From Pelagibacterium flavum (GTDB lineage: Bacteria; Pseudomonadota; Alphaproteobacteria; Rhizobiales; Devosiaceae): a DNA stretch of 64,000 nucleotides. A model generated the notes under the pieces. The model saw only the letters and a list, made by a program, of their open reading frames with translations, did no database searches and was not told the origin of the DNA. Of the stretch, positions 15,601-25,530 are shown piece after piece. The number at the start of each line of letters is the position of its first letter. The stretch's first letter is position 1. The position numbers were made by a program, and so were the translations under genes. Where the stretch lies: NCBI RefSeq assembly GCF_025854335.1, contig NZ_CP107716.1, positions 3,403,001 to 3,467,000 on the forward strand. The letters are read 5' to 3'.

Positions 15601-16524
15601 TTATTCGATAAACGCTTCTACCTTGGAAATCTCGCCGAGCATACAGGCGTCGGCCACCAGTTGCAGCGGAGAAATATCGACATCGCTTTTGCCCTGCGCC
15701 AGAAGCGAGGCGAAATGGGCGTAGATGCCGTCATATTCGGTGTCGTCGGCGGCCAGTTGGGTTTGCCCGTCGATCTTGAGCACCGCACCGCCGCTCGAGA
15801 GTTCGAGCAGTCCCGCATCGGTTCGAACGGTGATGTCCCAGGTCTGCGGCCCCTCCTGGCGCCAGTCGAAATCGGCGGTGACCTTATGGCCGGTGACCGC
15901 AACGAAATCGATTTTCGCCGCGATGGGGGTCTGGCGGTTCTCCGGCACCTCGAGCACCGCGCCGGTCACCAGCACCGGTGCGGGCAGGACATGGGTGAGG
16001 ATCGAGAGCGCGTTGATGCCGGGATCGAACACGCCCATGCCGCCGGGCTCCCAGATCCAGTCCTGGCCGGGATGCCAGCGGCGCACGTCCTCGCGCCAGA
16101 CGATCTCGACGCTTTTTATGGCCTTGTCGGCCAGCCACGCGCGTGCCGGTTCGACGCCCTGCGCGTAGCGCGAGTGCCATGTGGCAAACAACGTTACGCC
16201 ATGTTCGGCGGCCATCGTCTTGAGCCAGTCGACTTCGGCGACGGTGGCGCCGGGCGGCTTTTCGAGCAGCACGTGCCGGCCGGCGCGGATGGCGGCTTCG
16301 GCGTATTGGCGGCGCACCTGCGGCGGGGTGCACAGCGCCACTGTGTCGATATCGGGACGCGCCGCGAGCATCTCATCGAGCGCCTGGAAATGGTCGACAC
16401 CCTCGAGCTCGGCGTTGCGCGAGACGATGGCGGCCAGCTCGAAATCGGGGTTCTTGGCGATCGAGGGCAGATGCTGGTCACGGGCGATCTTGCCCAGCCC
16501 GACAATGGCGATCCTGTGTGTCAT
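15601..16524 (-). CDS. Gfo/Idh/MocA sugar dehydrogenase, probable D-galactose/L-arabinose 1-dehydrogenase
   Basis: The 307-residue protein has an N-terminal Rossmann fold (IAIVGLGKIARDQHLPSIAKN, residues 4-24), the EKPPG motif that marks the Gfo/Idh family (about 92-96) and an alpha/beta substrate domain. Relatives oxidise D-galactose or L-arabinose to the lactone with NAD(P). The start overlaps the stop of the dehydratase gene (TGATG). The ORF extends upstream, but MTHRIAIVGLG at 16524 is the natural N-terminus. The role follows from the neighbouring dehydratase, transporter, kinase and aldolase genes. Confidence 0.8.
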   Translation of the reverse strand: MTHRIAIVGLGKIARDQHLPSIAKNPDFELAAIVSRNAELEGVDHFQALDEMLAARPDIDTVALCTPPQVRRQYAEAAIRAGRHVLLEKPPGATVAEVDWLKTMAAEHGVTLFATWHSRYAQGVEPARAWLADKAIKSVEIVWREDVRRWHPGQDWIWEPGGMGVFDPGINALSILTHVLPAPVLVTGAVLEVPENRQTPIAAKIDFVAVTGHKVTADFDWRQEGPQTWDITVRTDAGLLELSSGGAVLKIDGQTQLAADDTEYDGIYAHFASLLAQGKSDVDISPLQLVADACMLGEISKVEAFIE

Positions 16525-18266
16525 CAATGGGAATCCCTGCCCACTTCGCGGCCGCGACAGCCCCTGAGAAAATCGAAATCGGCGCCGGTATGGGCCTGAT
16601 CTACGTGATCGAGGAACATCCTTGCATAGCCCGAGTCCGGCTGATCGGGCAGCGGAGACCAATCGGCCAGCCGGGCGGCGATCTCGGTTTCGGGAACGTC
16701 GAGATGGATGGTGCGGTTGGGCACGTCAATGGAAATCATGTCGCCATTGCGCACCACGGCCAGCGGACCGCCCACCGCCGCTTCGGGCGATGTGTGCAGG
16801 ATCACCGTGCCATAGGCAGTGCCCGACATGCGGGCATCGGAAATGCGCACCATGTCCTTTATGCCCTTGCGCAGCACTTTGGGCGGCAGGCCCATGTTCC
16901 CCACTTCGGCCATGCCGGGATAGCCCTTGGGGCCGCAATTTTTGAGCACCATGACGCAGGTCTCGTCGATATCGAGCGCCTCGTCGTTGATCTTGGCCTT
17001 GTAGTCGTCGATGTCCTCGAACACCACGGCGCGGCCGGTATGAACCATCAGATGCGGGCTGGCCGCCGAGGGCTTCAAGACACAGCCATTGGGCGCCAGA
17101 TTGCCCTTGAGAACCGCGATACCGCCATGGCTGGTCAGAGCCTTGTCGACCGGGCGGATCACGTCCTCGTTCCAGTTGCGGGCATTGACGATTTCCTCGC
17201 CCATGGTGCGGCCCGAAACGGTCAGCGCATCGCCATGGAGCTTTTTGCCCTCGAGCAGGGATTTGAGCACCACCGGCAATCCGCCGGCGTAGAAGAACTC
17301 TTCCATCAAATATTTGCCCGAAGGCATGAGGTTGACGATGGTGGGAATATCGCGGCCCAGCCGGTCCCAATCCTCGAGCCCCACATCGACGCCGACACGG
17401 CCCGCCAGGGCCAGCAGATGAACCACCGCATTGGTCGAACCGCCGATGGCGCCATTGGTCATTATGGCGTTTTCAAACGCCTCGCGGGTGAGGATATCGG
17501 AGGGCTTGAGGTCGTCCTTGACCATATCGACGATGCGGCGGCCCGTCAGTTGCGCCATGACGCGGCGGCGGCTGTCGACAGCGGGGATCGCCGCATTGCC
17601 CGAAAGTGCCATGCCCAGCGCCTCGGCCATCGAGGCCATGGTGGAAGCGGTGCCCATGGTGTTGCAGGTACCCGAAGACCGGCTCATGGCCTGTTCGGCC
17701 TCGAGGAAATCCTCCTGGGTCATTTCCCCGGCCTTGATGGCTTCGCTCATCTGCCAGAGCGCGGTGCCCGAGCCGACCCGCTCGCCCCGGAACCAGCCAT
17801 TGAGCATGGGGCCGCCGGTGACGACGATCGAGGGAATGTCGGTGGAGGCCGCGCCCATCAGCAGCGACGGAGTGGTCTTGTCGCAGCCCACCAGCAGCAC
17901 GGCGCCATCGATAGGCTGGCCGCGCATCACCTCTTCGACCGCCATGGCGGCGAGGTTGCGATACATCATGGCAGAAGGGCGGAAGGTGTTTTCCGAGGCC
18001 GAGAACACCGGCACTTCGAGCGGGAAGCCACCGGCCTCCCAGACGCCGGCTTTCACTTTTTCGGCCAGCTCGCGCAGATGGCCGTTGCAGGGGGTGAGGT
18101 CGGACCAGGTGTTCAAGATCCCGATCACCGGGCGACCGTCGAACAGATCGTGCGGATAGCCCTGATTTTTCAGCCACCCGCGATGATAGATGCTATCGCG
18201 CGAGGTTCCGCCATACCATTCCTGCGAGCGCAGCTTGCGTGGCCATTGGGCCTTTTCAAATGCCAT
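16524..18266 (-). CDS. IlvD/Edd-family dehydratase, probable L-arabinonate/D-galactonate dehydratase
   Basis: This 580-residue [2Fe-2S] dehydratase has cluster cysteines at C60 (TPCNGH), C128 (GCDKTTP) and C201 (GTCNTMGTAST), the metal-binding lysine K130 and the catalytic serine region SDARMSG. Its length and N-terminus match L-arabinonate dehydratase of Rhizobium leguminosarum, which also dehydrates D-galactonate. The product would be a 2-keto-3-deoxy sugar acid, passed to DgoK/DgoA for galactonate. It follows gguC by 15 bp and is coupled to the dehydrogenase gene. Confidence 0.87.
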   Translation of the reverse strand: MAFEKAQWPRKLRSQEWYGGTSRDSIYHRGWLKNQGYPHDLFDGRPVIGILNTWSDLTPCNGHLRELAEKVKAGVWEAGGFPLEVPVFSASENTFRPSAMMYRNLAAMAVEEVMRGQPIDGAVLLVGCDKTTPSLLMGAASTDIPSIVVTGGPMLNGWFRGERVGSGTALWQMSEAIKAGEMTQEDFLEAEQAMSRSSGTCNTMGTASTMASMAEALGMALSGNAAIPAVDSRRRVMAQLTGRRIVDMVKDDLKPSDILTREAFENAIMTNGAIGGSTNAVVHLLALAGRVGVDVGLEDWDRLGRDIPTIVNLMPSGKYLMEEFFYAGGLPVVLKSLLEGKKLHGDALTVSGRTMGEEIVNARNWNEDVIRPVDKALTSHGGIAVLKGNLAPNGCVLKPSAASPHLMVHTGRAVVFEDIDDYKAKINDEALDIDETCVMVLKNCGPKGYPGMAEVGNMGLPPKVLRKGIKDMVRISDARMSGTAYGTVILHTSPEAAVGGPLAVVRNGDMISIDVPNRTIHLDVPETEIAARLADWSPLPDQPDSGYARMFLDHVDQAHTGADFDFLRGCRGREVGRDSH

Positions 18267-18281
18267 TGCCCTGCCCTCTTC

Positions 18282-19280
18282 TTATAGCGTTTTGACTGCG
18301 ACAGGCGCGTCGGCGGGGCGTGTCGTATCGATGGTGAGCGGATTGGTGAGCGGCAGGCCGAACGGGGCCGCCTCGATCTCGAAGATGTCGCCTTGCCGGG
18401 TCCGGATGCCGTCGGCAAAGCTCAAGGTCGCCGTGCCGAACATGTGCACATGCACATCGCCGGGCTTGCGGAAGATTTCGTATTTGAAGTGGTGGTGCTC
18501 GAGGTTGGCCAGCGTGTGGCTCATATTGTCCTCGCCGGAAACAAACGGCTTTTCCCACAGCACTGCACCATCGCGGATGACACGCGAGGTGCCCTCGATA
18601 TGGGCGGGCAATTGGCCAACCAGGATTTCCGGGCCGATCGAGGCGGGGCGCAATTTCGAATGCGCGAGATAGAGATAGTTCTGCCGCTCGGTGACGTGGT
18701 CGGAAAATTCATTGGCCAGTGCAAAGCCGATCCGGTGCGGCACGCCTTCATAGGAGATGACATAGATGCCGGCGATTTCGGGTTCCTCGCCCGCGTCGAG
18801 CGCAAAGCCCGGCGAGACGATGGGCTTGCCCGGCGCGACCAGTGCGTGGCCATTGCCCTTATAGAACCATTCGGGCTGCACGCCGGTCTTGCCTCCAGCC
18901 GGCTTGCCGCCCTCGACCCCCATGCGGAACATCTTCATGGAATCGGTGATGTTTTCATCGGCACCGGCCTTCTGGTGCATGGCGTTGCGCGTTGCAGCCG
19001 AGCCCAGATGGGTCAGCCCGGTTCCGGTCAGGTGCAGGCGGGCGGGATCGTCGGGAGTGATCGGAGCGAGAACCCGACCCTCGGCATAGGCGGCCGCCAG
19101 ATCGACGCTTTCGCCCAGTCCCTGTTCGGCGATCAGCGCGACCAGCGCCATATCTCTGGCGATGGCGCGCCTGGCCAGCGCCAGAATGGATTCCGCGCCA
19201 TTGACGATCTTGGCACTGTCCCCCTCGCGCGCCACGACGCGCTGGGAACCGCTGGTATCGAGAATCTGGGAGAGCAGCAC
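18282..19280 (-). CDS. gguC: GguC / AraD1 family protein (FAH-like)
   Basis: The 332-residue protein belongs to the fumarylacetoacetate hydrolase-like family; the acidic stretch DAGEEPEIAGIYV and FALANEFSDHVTERQNYL are in the expected metal-site region. GguC lies beside gguAB in Agrobacterium, and AraD1-type relatives lie in oxidative pentose operons, where a 2-keto-3-deoxy-acid dehydratase role has been suggested; the reaction is not settled. The start is GTG at 19280 with GGAG nine bases upstream. Confidence 0.8.
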   Translation of the reverse strand: MLLSQILDTSGSQRVVAREGDSAKIVNGAESILALARRAIARDMALVALIAEQGLGESVDLAAAYAEGRVLAPITPDDPARLHLTGTGLTHLGSAATRNAMHQKAGADENITDSMKMFRMGVEGGKPAGGKTGVQPEWFYKGNGHALVAPGKPIVSPGFALDAGEEPEIAGIYVISYEGVPHRIGFALANEFSDHVTERQNYLYLAHSKLRPASIGPEILVGQLPAHIEGTSRVIRDGAVLWEKPFVSGEDNMSHTLANLEHHHFKYEIFRKPGDVHVHMFGTATLSFADGIRTRQGDIFEIEAAPFGLPLTNPLTIDTTRPADAPVAVKTL

Positions 19281-19337
19281 TTCAATAAACTCCAGGCAAC
19301 AGGGGGAGACCGGCGCGCTGGAGCGCGCCGGAAAAGA

Positions 19338-20540
19338 TCAGGCGGCCTTGTTCTTGTTGTAAACGTCGAAGATCACGGCAGCGAGCAGCACCAGGCCCTT
19401 GATCATCTGCTGCCAGTCGATGCCGATGCCCATGATCGACATGCCGTTGTTCATCACCCCCATGATGAACGCGCCGATCACCGCGCCGACGATGGTGCCG
19501 ACACCGCCAGCCATCGAGGCGCCGCCGATGAACACAGCGGCGATGACGTCGAGCTCGAAGGTTTCGCCCGCCTTGGGCGTCGCCATGTTGAGCCGGGCTG
19601 CGAACACCAGCCCCGCCAGCGCGGCCAGCATGCCCATATTGGCAAACACCATGAAAGTCAGACGTTCGGAATTGATGCCCGAAAGCTTGGCCGCCTTCTG
19701 GTTGCCGCCAACCGCATAGATGCGGCGGCCGATAGTGGTCTGCTTGGAGATGAAGCTGTAGCCCGCGATCAGCACCGCCATGATAATGAAGACGTTGGGC
19801 AGGCCGCGCGAAGTAGCCAGGAGGTAAACCAGATAAACCACCGCCCCGGCGACCAGGATGTTGCGGCCGGTGAAAAAGGCGAAGGGCTCGTCGGGCGTGC
19901 CGTGCTTGGCTTCCTTGGCGCGGGCCCGCACCGAGAGCAGCACGAGGATGGCCGCGGCGGCAACGCCGAGCAGCATCGAAAGCATGTGCATGCCCTCGAC
20001 CGAAAACAGGTCGGGGATAAAGCCCGAGGCAATCAGGCGGAATTCATCGGGGAACGGCCCGATGGACTGGCCCTTCAAGAGCACCATCATCAGCCCCTTG
20101 AACACCAGCATGCCGGCGAGAGTCACAATGAAGCTGGGGATTTTCCAGTAGGCGATCCAATAGCCCTGAATGGCTCCGATGGCCGCGCCAACCGCCAGGC
20201 AGATCAGGGCCGCGGGCACGAAATGGATATCGAACTGCACCATCAATACGGCCGCCAGTGCGCCCACAAAGCCCATGACCGAGCCGACCGAGAGATCGAT
20301 ATGGCCGCACACGATCACCAAAAGCATGCCCACCGCCATGATGACGATATAGGAGTTCTGGAGCACCAGATTGGTGACATTGGCCGGGCGCAACAGGATG
20401 CCGCCGGTGGCGAACTGGAAGAACACCACGATGGCGATCAGCGCGAACAGGATGCCGTATTCGCGCAGATGGGTCTTGAGATAGCCCACAAACACCGACT
20501 GGCCGCCGGTTGCGGACGAGGATTGGGTGAGGTCAGTCAT
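19338..20540 (-). CDS. gguB: Sugar ABC transporter permease GguB
   Basis: This 400-residue RbsC/XylH-type permease has about ten hydrophobic segments, VCGHIDLSVGSVMGF in the early loop and GGNQKAAKLSGINSERLTF, typical of monosaccharide permeases. It lies between gguA and gguC and works with ChvE and GguA to import galactose, arabinose, glucose and related sugars. A 109-bp gap separates it from gguA. Confidence 0.9.
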   Translation of the reverse strand: MTDLTQSSSATGGQSVFVGYLKTHLREYGILFALIAIVVFFQFATGGILLRPANVTNLVLQNSYIVIMAVGMLLVIVCGHIDLSVGSVMGFVGALAAVLMVQFDIHFVPAALICLAVGAAIGAIQGYWIAYWKIPSFIVTLAGMLVFKGLMMVLLKGQSIGPFPDEFRLIASGFIPDLFSVEGMHMLSMLLGVAAAAILVLLSVRARAKEAKHGTPDEPFAFFTGRNILVAGAVVYLVYLLATSRGLPNVFIIMAVLIAGYSFISKQTTIGRRIYAVGGNQKAAKLSGINSERLTFMVFANMGMLAALAGLVFAARLNMATPKAGETFELDVIAAVFIGGASMAGGVGTIVGAVIGAFIMGVMNNGMSIMGIGIDWQQMIKGLVLLAAVIFDVYNKNKAA

Positions 20541-20649
20541 TGTGGTGTTCCGTTGGTGAATTGATCGAGAAGGCTCAGCCCTTTTTTGGGGAACGCCCGT
20601 CCCCCACCGGGGCAGCGACCGAGCGCGGAAGACGCGAGGGACATCGCCA

Positions 20650-22182
20650 TCACGCCGCCCTCCCCGTTTTCAGGATCATCGACATGATCTTTTCCTGGCT
20701 GGCTTCGGCGATGGGCAATTCGCCCACGAAGCGCCCGGCGTTCATGACGTAGATGCGGTCGCAGGTGCCCAGCAGTTCGGGCATTTCGGACGAGATCACG
20801 ACGATCGCCTTACCCTGGGCCGCCAGATCGTTGATGATGGAATAGATTTCGTATTTGGCGCCCACGTCGATGCCGCGGGTGGGCTCGTCGAGGATCAGGA
20901 CGTCCGGCCCGGCATAGAGCCATTTGGACAGCACGACCTTTTGCTGGTTGCCGCCCGAGAGATTGACCGTTTTCTGGCTGATCCCCGAGCTCTTGATGGC
21001 CATCAGCTTGCGGTAGCGTTCGGCGACCTCGCGTTCCTTGTGGTTGTCCACCACGATGCCATTGGCAATGGCTTTGAGATTGGCGAGAGGGACGTTGTCG
21101 CGGATCGGCTGGTCAAGGACCAGGCCATAGGTCTTTCTGTCTTCGGTGGCATAGCAGATGCCGTTGGCAATGGCTTTGGGCACCGAGGAGGTATCGACGG
21201 GCCGGCCGCGCAAAAGCACCTCGCCGGAAATCCTGTCGCCATAGGATTTTCCGAACAGGCTCATGGCCAGTTCGGTCCGCCCCGCGCCCATCAGCCCGGC
21301 GATGCCCACGACCTCTCCGGCGCGCACCGAAAAGCTGACATCGTCGACGACCTTGCGCTCGGAATGGATGGGGTGATGGGCCGTCCAGTTTTTGACCTCG
21401 AACAGCACGTCGCCGATCTTGGGATCGCGGGCCGGGAAGCGGTCGGTCAGAGACCGCCCCACCATGTCGCGCACGATATCGGCCTCGGAAATCTCGGAGG
21501 TGTGGCAATCGAGGGTGGAAACGGTGTGCCCGTCGCGCAGCACCGTGATGCGGTCGGCGACCTGTGAAATCTCGTTGAGCTTGTGGGAAATCAGGATCGA
21601 GGAAATGCCCCTCTCCTTGAGTTCGACCAGAAGGTTCAACAGCGCCTGGCTGTCGGTCTCGTTGAGCGAGGATGTGGGCTCGTCGAGGATCAAGAGCTTG
21701 ACTTGTTTTGACAGCGCCTTGGCGATTTCGACGAGCTGCTGCTTGCCCAGGCCCAGATGGGTGATCTTGGTGCGCGGAGATTCCTTTAGGGAAACGCGCT
21801 TGAGCAGGTCTTCGGTGCGGCGATAGGTTTCCGACCAGTCGATCACGCCGTTGCTGGCGCGCTCATTGCCCAGAAAGATGTTTTCGGCAATCGAGAGCAG
21901 CGGAACCAGCGCCAGCTCCTGGTGAATGATGACGATGCCGCATTTCTCGCTGTCGGCGATGGAATGGAAATGGCGTTCCTCGCCTTCAAAAAAGATCTGG
22001 CCCTCATACTCGCCCGAGGGATAGACGCCCGAGAGTACTTTCATGAGGGTGGATTTGCCCGCCCCGTTTTCGCCAACCAGCGCGTGAATTTCGCCCTGCT
22101 CGACCACGAGGTTGACGTTTTCGAGCGCGTTGACGCCCGGAAAGCTTTTTGTGATGCCACGCATTTCGAGAATGGACGTCAT
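20650..22182 (-). CDS. gguA: Sugar ABC transporter double ATPase GguA
   Basis: The 510-residue protein has two ABC domains. The first has Walker [10 protein letters not shown] (about 37-45) and Walker [12 protein letters not shown]. The second has a degenerate Walker A ([10 protein letters not shown]), the signature LSGGNQQK and Walker [17 protein letters not shown]. This asymmetry is normal for RbsA/MglA/GguA proteins. The ATG at 22182 is preferred over the longer frame because [16 protein letters not shown] is the usual N-terminus. Confidence 0.9.
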   Translation of the reverse strand: MTSILEMRGITKSFPGVNALENVNLVVEQGEIHALVGENGAGKSTLMKVLSGVYPSGEYEGQIFFEGEERHFHSIADSEKCGIVIIHQELALVPLLSIAENIFLGNERASNGVIDWSETYRRTEDLLKRVSLKESPRTKITHLGLGKQQLVEIAKALSKQVKLLILDEPTSSLNETDSQALLNLLVELKERGISSILISHKLNEISQVADRITVLRDGHTVSTLDCHTSEISEADIVRDMVGRSLTDRFPARDPKIGDVLFEVKNWTAHHPIHSERKVVDDVSFSVRAGEVVGIAGLMGAGRTELAMSLFGKSYGDRISGEVLLRGRPVDTSSVPKAIANGICYATEDRKTYGLVLDQPIRDNVPLANLKAIANGIVVDNHKEREVAERYRKLMAIKSSGISQKTVNLSGGNQQKVVLSKWLYAGPDVLILDEPTRGIDVGAKYEIYSIINDLAAQGKAIVVISSEMPELLGTCDRIYVMNAGRFVGELPIAEASQEKIMSMILKTGRAA

Positions 22183-22287
22183 GGCGTTCCGTCTCTCTTT
22201 TCTGAGTGTGCGGCGGGGCGTTATGCTGCCCCACCGCACGGCCTCTGGAGGAGGATCTTATGATCCCGTCGGTCGCGCTTTCGAACC

Positions 22288-22310
22288 GCAAAAGTGGTGC
22301 CCACTTTTGC
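22288..22310 (-). repeat. Hairpin between chvE and gguA
   Basis: A perfect 10-bp stem GCAAAAGTGG/CCACTTTTGC with a TGC loop lies 10 bp downstream of the chvE stop codon. It shares its layout with the hairpins at 10493-10515 and 28195-28217. In this position it would favour chvE message over the downstream ATPase and permease. Confidence 0.6.
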
Positions 22311-22319
22311 TGAAAGCAC

Positions 22320-23387
22320 TCAGTTGGCGATCTGATCCTGGGTATAATACCCCGAACCCACGAGAACCTCTTCGAGATTATCGGCTGTCACCAGCACCGG
22401 CTCGAGCAGGTAGGAGGGGACCACCTTGACGCCGTTGTCATAGGTTTCGGTGTCGTTGATCTCGGGCTCCGCATCGTTGATGAGGGCCGAAACCATGCCC
22501 ACGGTCACGCGGGCCAACTCACGGGTGTCCTTGAAGATCGTCGAATACTGGTCGCCGGCCATGATTGCCTTGACCGAGGGGATTTCGGCATCCTGACCGG
22601 AAATGATCGGCATGGGCATGTCGCCCGAACCGTAACCGACCCCGCGCAGCGAGGAGATGATGCCGATCGAGAGCCCGTCATAGGGCGAAAGGACGGCATC
22701 GACAGTGTCGTCGGTATAATGGGCCGAGAGAAGGTTATCCATGCGGGCCTGGGCAACCGAGCCGTCCCAGCGCAGGGTGCCAACCGTATCCATGCCCATC
22801 TGGCCGGATTTGACGACCAGCGTGCCATCGTCGATCAGCGGCTGGAGCACGCTCATGGCGCCGTCATAGAAGAAATAGGCGTTGTTGTCGTCGGGCGAAC
22901 CGCCGAACAGTTCGATATTGTAGGGTGCTTCGCGACCGGAGGCTTCGAGCCCGTCGACCAGCGACTGGGCCTGCTGCACGCCAACCTTGAAGTTGTCGAA
23001 AGTCGCATAATAATCGACATGCTCGGACCCGCGGATCAGCCGGTCATAGGCAATCACGTGGATGCCGGCAGCGGCGGCGTTCTCGAGCGCGGTGGTGAGC
23101 GTGGTGCCGTCGATCGAGGCGATCACCAGAACGTCGACGCCACGAACGATCATGTTTTCGATCTGGGCGAGCTGGTTGGGAATATCGTCTTCGGCATATT
23201 GCAGATCGGTCTGGTAGCCGGCTGCCTCAAACAGTTCCACCATGGAATTGCCGTCCGAGATCCAGCGGGCCGAGGATTGGGTCGGCATGGAAATGCCCAC
23301 CGAACCGGCTTCCTGCCCAACAGCAGGCATCACCGATAGCGCAGAGGTCATCACCAGAGCGCCAAGCCCTGCCAAAATTGATTTCAT
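22320..23387 (-). CDS. chvE: Multiple sugar-binding periplasmic protein ChvE
   Basis: This 355-residue type 1 periplasmic sugar-binding protein has a signal peptide (residues 1-24, ending MPAVGQ). Features are [71 protein letters not shown] and [33 protein letters not shown], all typical of ChvE. It binds galactose, arabinose, glucose and similar sugars. It is the first gene of chvE-gguABC. Whether it also signals to a VirA-like kinase, as in Agrobacterium, cannot be told here. Confidence 0.92.
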   Translation of the reverse strand: MKSILAGLGALVMTSALSVMPAVGQEAGSVGISMPTQSSARWISDGNSMVELFEAAGYQTDLQYAEDDIPNQLAQIENMIVRGVDVLVIASIDGTTLTTALENAAAAGIHVIAYDRLIRGSEHVDYYATFDNFKVGVQQAQSLVDGLEASGREAPYNIELFGGSPDDNNAYFFYDGAMSVLQPLIDDGTLVVKSGQMGMDTVGTLRWDGSVAQARMDNLLSAHYTDDTVDAVLSPYDGLSIGIISSLRGVGYGSGDMPMPIISGQDAEIPSVKAIMAGDQYSTIFKDTRELARVTVGMVSALINDAEPEINDTETYDNGVKVVPSYLLEPVLVTADNLEEVLVGSGYYTQDQIAN

Positions 23388-23646
23388 GAGGTTTTCTCCC
23401 TGTCAGTTTCGCCCGACGCCTCTCGTCGTAGCGACCTCCTGTACCGCGTCTCCCGCGGCAACCAGCAGCACATTTGCATATAGTATGATTATTTGTAAAG
23501 CGGCTGTTTGAGCGGTCGCGCGCTTTTTCAACACCGATCCACTTTGCGTCGCGCGTGAGTGCAGCGAGGGTCCATTGGGCGTCACCGAGCATAAGGGGTG
23601 TGTCCAGTGGGCGTCAAAACGCTGAAAGCACCGACATACCGAGGGT
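23388..23646 (-). promoter_or_regulatory. chvE upstream region
   Basis: This 259-bp region between the regulator gene and chvE (both minus strand) should hold the chvE promoter. The only AT-rich stretch is about 23471-23500, with TAGTATGATTATTTGTAAA, a reasonable place for the promoter and for a FadR-type operator. I could not define -35/-10 boxes with confidence. Confidence 0.4.
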
Positions 23647-24420
23647 TCAGCCCTTGGCGCTGCCCAATGCGGTCGTTGCCCGATCGACACCCGACTGGAT
23701 GGCCTGACGCATGGCGACGCGCGCCATTTCGGGGTCTTTTGCCGCTATGGCCTCGGCGATGTTGCGGTGCAGCCGCACCGCCTTGTCAAAGGCCGTCCCA
23801 CCCTCGACCGGCGAGGAAATGGTGAACGATGCCATCAGCGCGATTTCGACGACATTGGAGAGCGAAACCATGAAGGGATTGCCCGATGCCTGGGCCACGA
23901 CCCGGTGAAATTCCACGTCGTTGCGGGCGAAGTCCTCGGCGCTCTGGCCCTTGGTCTCCATGCCCCTGAGCCAGCCCATCAATTCATCGGCCTGCTCGTC
24001 GGTACGCCGCTCGGCGGCCAGCGCCGCCGCGTCGGGTTCGACGGCCATGCGGATTTCGGCCAGCGAAGCGATAAAATCAAAGGAAATCCCCGACTCCAGG
24101 TGCCAGAGCAGCACGTCGGAATCAAACATGTTCCAGCGGGCCCGCGGCAGAACCCGGGTTCCGACCCGCGCCCGCGCCTCGACAAGACCCTTGGCCGACA
24201 ATGTCTTGAGCGCCTCGCGCAGCACGGTGCGGGATACGCCGAACTGGTCGATCAGATCGCTGTCGCCGGGGAGAATCTGGCCTTCCTTATAGGTTCCGCC
24301 GACAATGGCGGTTCCGAGCGTGTACATGACATGGGCATGGAAATTGTGCGGCTTGCGTCGTGCAGCCGCCGGCCCGGCAGTTGTTCCCGCTCCCTCCCGA
24401 TCGCCTATAGTTCCCGCCAT
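23647..24420 (-). CDS. GntR/FadR-family regulator of the sugar module
   Basis: The 257-residue protein has an N-terminal winged helix (about 28-95: ILPGDSDLIDQFGVSRTVLREALKTLSAKGLV) and a C-terminal FCD domain (about 110-240) with EIRMAVEPDAAALAAERR and a helix containing DVEFHRVVAQASGN, which carry likely metal/ligand residues. FadR-type GntR proteins (for example DgoR) repress galactonate genes in other bacteria. Located between chvE and divergent dgoK, it is the probable regulator of both. Confidence 0.85.
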   Translation of the reverse strand: MAGTIGDREGAGTTAGPAAARRKPHNFHAHVMYTLGTAIVGGTYKEGQILPGDSDLIDQFGVSRTVLREALKTLSAKGLVEARARVGTRVLPRARWNMFDSDVLLWHLESGISFDFIASLAEIRMAVEPDAAALAAERRTDEQADELMGWLRGMETKGQSAEDFARNDVEFHRVVAQASGNPFMVSLSNVVEIALMASFTISSPVEGGTAFDKAVRLHRNIAEAIAAKDPEMARVAMRQAIQSGVDRATTALGSAKG

Positions 24421-24627
24421 GCCGGTCCGCCTTTACTGGTGCGCCAGCGTATCGCGGCGCAAACCGAACATGACAAAGGCGGCAATGGATTGTCAAAATA
24501 AAAATATAATAAGATAAATGGCGCTCGATGAGGGAGTCGGGAAGAGCGGCTGGTGCCATTTGCCGCCAATATGAGGAAAGAATCAATCCATGACGCAATT
24601 TGCCCTGTGGCGGAAGCCGCGCGCGAC
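24421..24627 (+). promoter_or_regulatory. Divergent promoter region of the regulator and dgoK
   Basis: A sigma-70 candidate reads TTGTCA at 24490-24495, a 17-bp spacer and GATAAA at 24513-24518; a perfect TATAAT also lies at 24505-24510. The AT-rich core of 24488-24520 stands out from the GC-rich surroundings and is the best place for the FadR-type operator. Possible alternative in-frame dgoK starts (ATG 24571, GTG 24607) fall in this stretch. Confidence 0.45.
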
Positions 24628-25530
24628 ATGACGATAGCTGCCGACTGGATCGCCGTCGATTGGGGGACCTCGAACATGCGCGCCTGGGCGCTGAGCGCCG
24701 ACAACAAGGTGTTGGCGCACGGGGAAAGCCCAAAGGGCATGGGCCAGCTTTCCCCATCGGAGTTCGAACCGGCGCTGCTCGAGGTCGTGGAAAAATGGCT
24801 GGATTCAGAACGCGTTACACCTGTCATGGCCTGCGGCATGGTGGGCGCGCGGCAAGGGTGGATCGAGGCGGAATACGCAATCACCCCCACCCCGCCCGTC
24901 GCCGCCCGGCCGACACGCGCGCCGGTCACCGACCGGCGCATCGCGGTTTTCATCCTGCCCGGCGTCAGCCAATCGGCGCCCCCCGACGTGATGCGCGGCG
25001 AGGAAACCCAGATCGCCGGCTACATCGCTTCCCAAGGCGATAATGCCGTCCTGTGCCTTCCGGGCACGCACAGCAAATGGGTGGACATCGCCGATGGCCG
25101 CATTGCGCGCTTCCGGACGGCAATGACCGGGGAAGTCTTTGCTCTGCTTGCCGAAAAATCCGTTTTGCGTCATAGCGTTGGCACGAGCGAATGGAGCGAT
25201 GACGCCTTTGCCGCCGGCGTTTCGGCCGGGTTGGAAGCGCCCGATATTCTGACCAGGCTGTTTTCCATCCGTGCAGCGAGCCTGCTTGAAGGCGCCTCAC
25301 CACAGGTTTCCAGAGCCCGGCTTTCGGGGTTACTGATCGGCGCGGAACTGGCGGGAACAAGCGATTTCTGGCGTGGCAACGCCGTTGCGCTGGTTGGCGC
25401 ATCGCAATTAAGCGCGCTATACCAGACGGCGTTGGCGCTGGCCGGTGTTTCTGCCCACCGGTACGATGCGCAGGACATGACACTGGCCGGACTTTGCGCC
25501 GCCCGTTCGACCCTGGAGGACACGCAATGA
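24628..25530 (+). CDS. dgoK: 2-dehydro-3-deoxygalactonokinase DgoK
   Basis: This kinase of about 300 residues begins MTIAADWIAVDWGTSNMRAW, the phosphate-1 loop of the family, and contains PGVSQSAPPDVMRGEETQIAGY and LCLPGTHSKWVDI, characteristic of DgoK. It phosphorylates 2-keto-3-deoxy-D-galactonate with ATP. The reading frame stays open upstream to 24553; the chosen ATG gives the usual N-terminus but its ribosome-binding site is weak. The stop overlaps the dgoA start (ATGA). Confidence 0.88.
   Translation: MTIAADWIAVDWGTSNMRAWALSADNKVLAHGESPKGMGQLSPSEFEPALLEVVEKWLDSERVTPVMACGMVGARQGWIEAEYAITPTPPVAARPTRAPVTDRRIAVFILPGVSQSAPPDVMRGEETQIAGYIASQGDNAVLCLPGTHSKWVDIADGRIARFRTAMTGEVFALLAEKSVLRHSVGTSEWSDDAFAAGVSAGLEAPDILTRLFSIRAASLLEGASPQVSRARLSGLLIGAELAGTSDFWRGNAVALVGASQLSALYQTALALAGVSAHRYDAQDMTLAGLCAARSTLEDTQ

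Noticed and set aside
16518..18287. Long plus-strand ORF opposite the dehydratase gene
   Set aside because: It is a shadow of the GC-rich dehydratase gene on the other strand; its composition and lack of motifs do not support coding. The same holds for the long ORFs opposite gguB/gguC (18393-20564) and opposite the lyase/permease genes (43824-45608).
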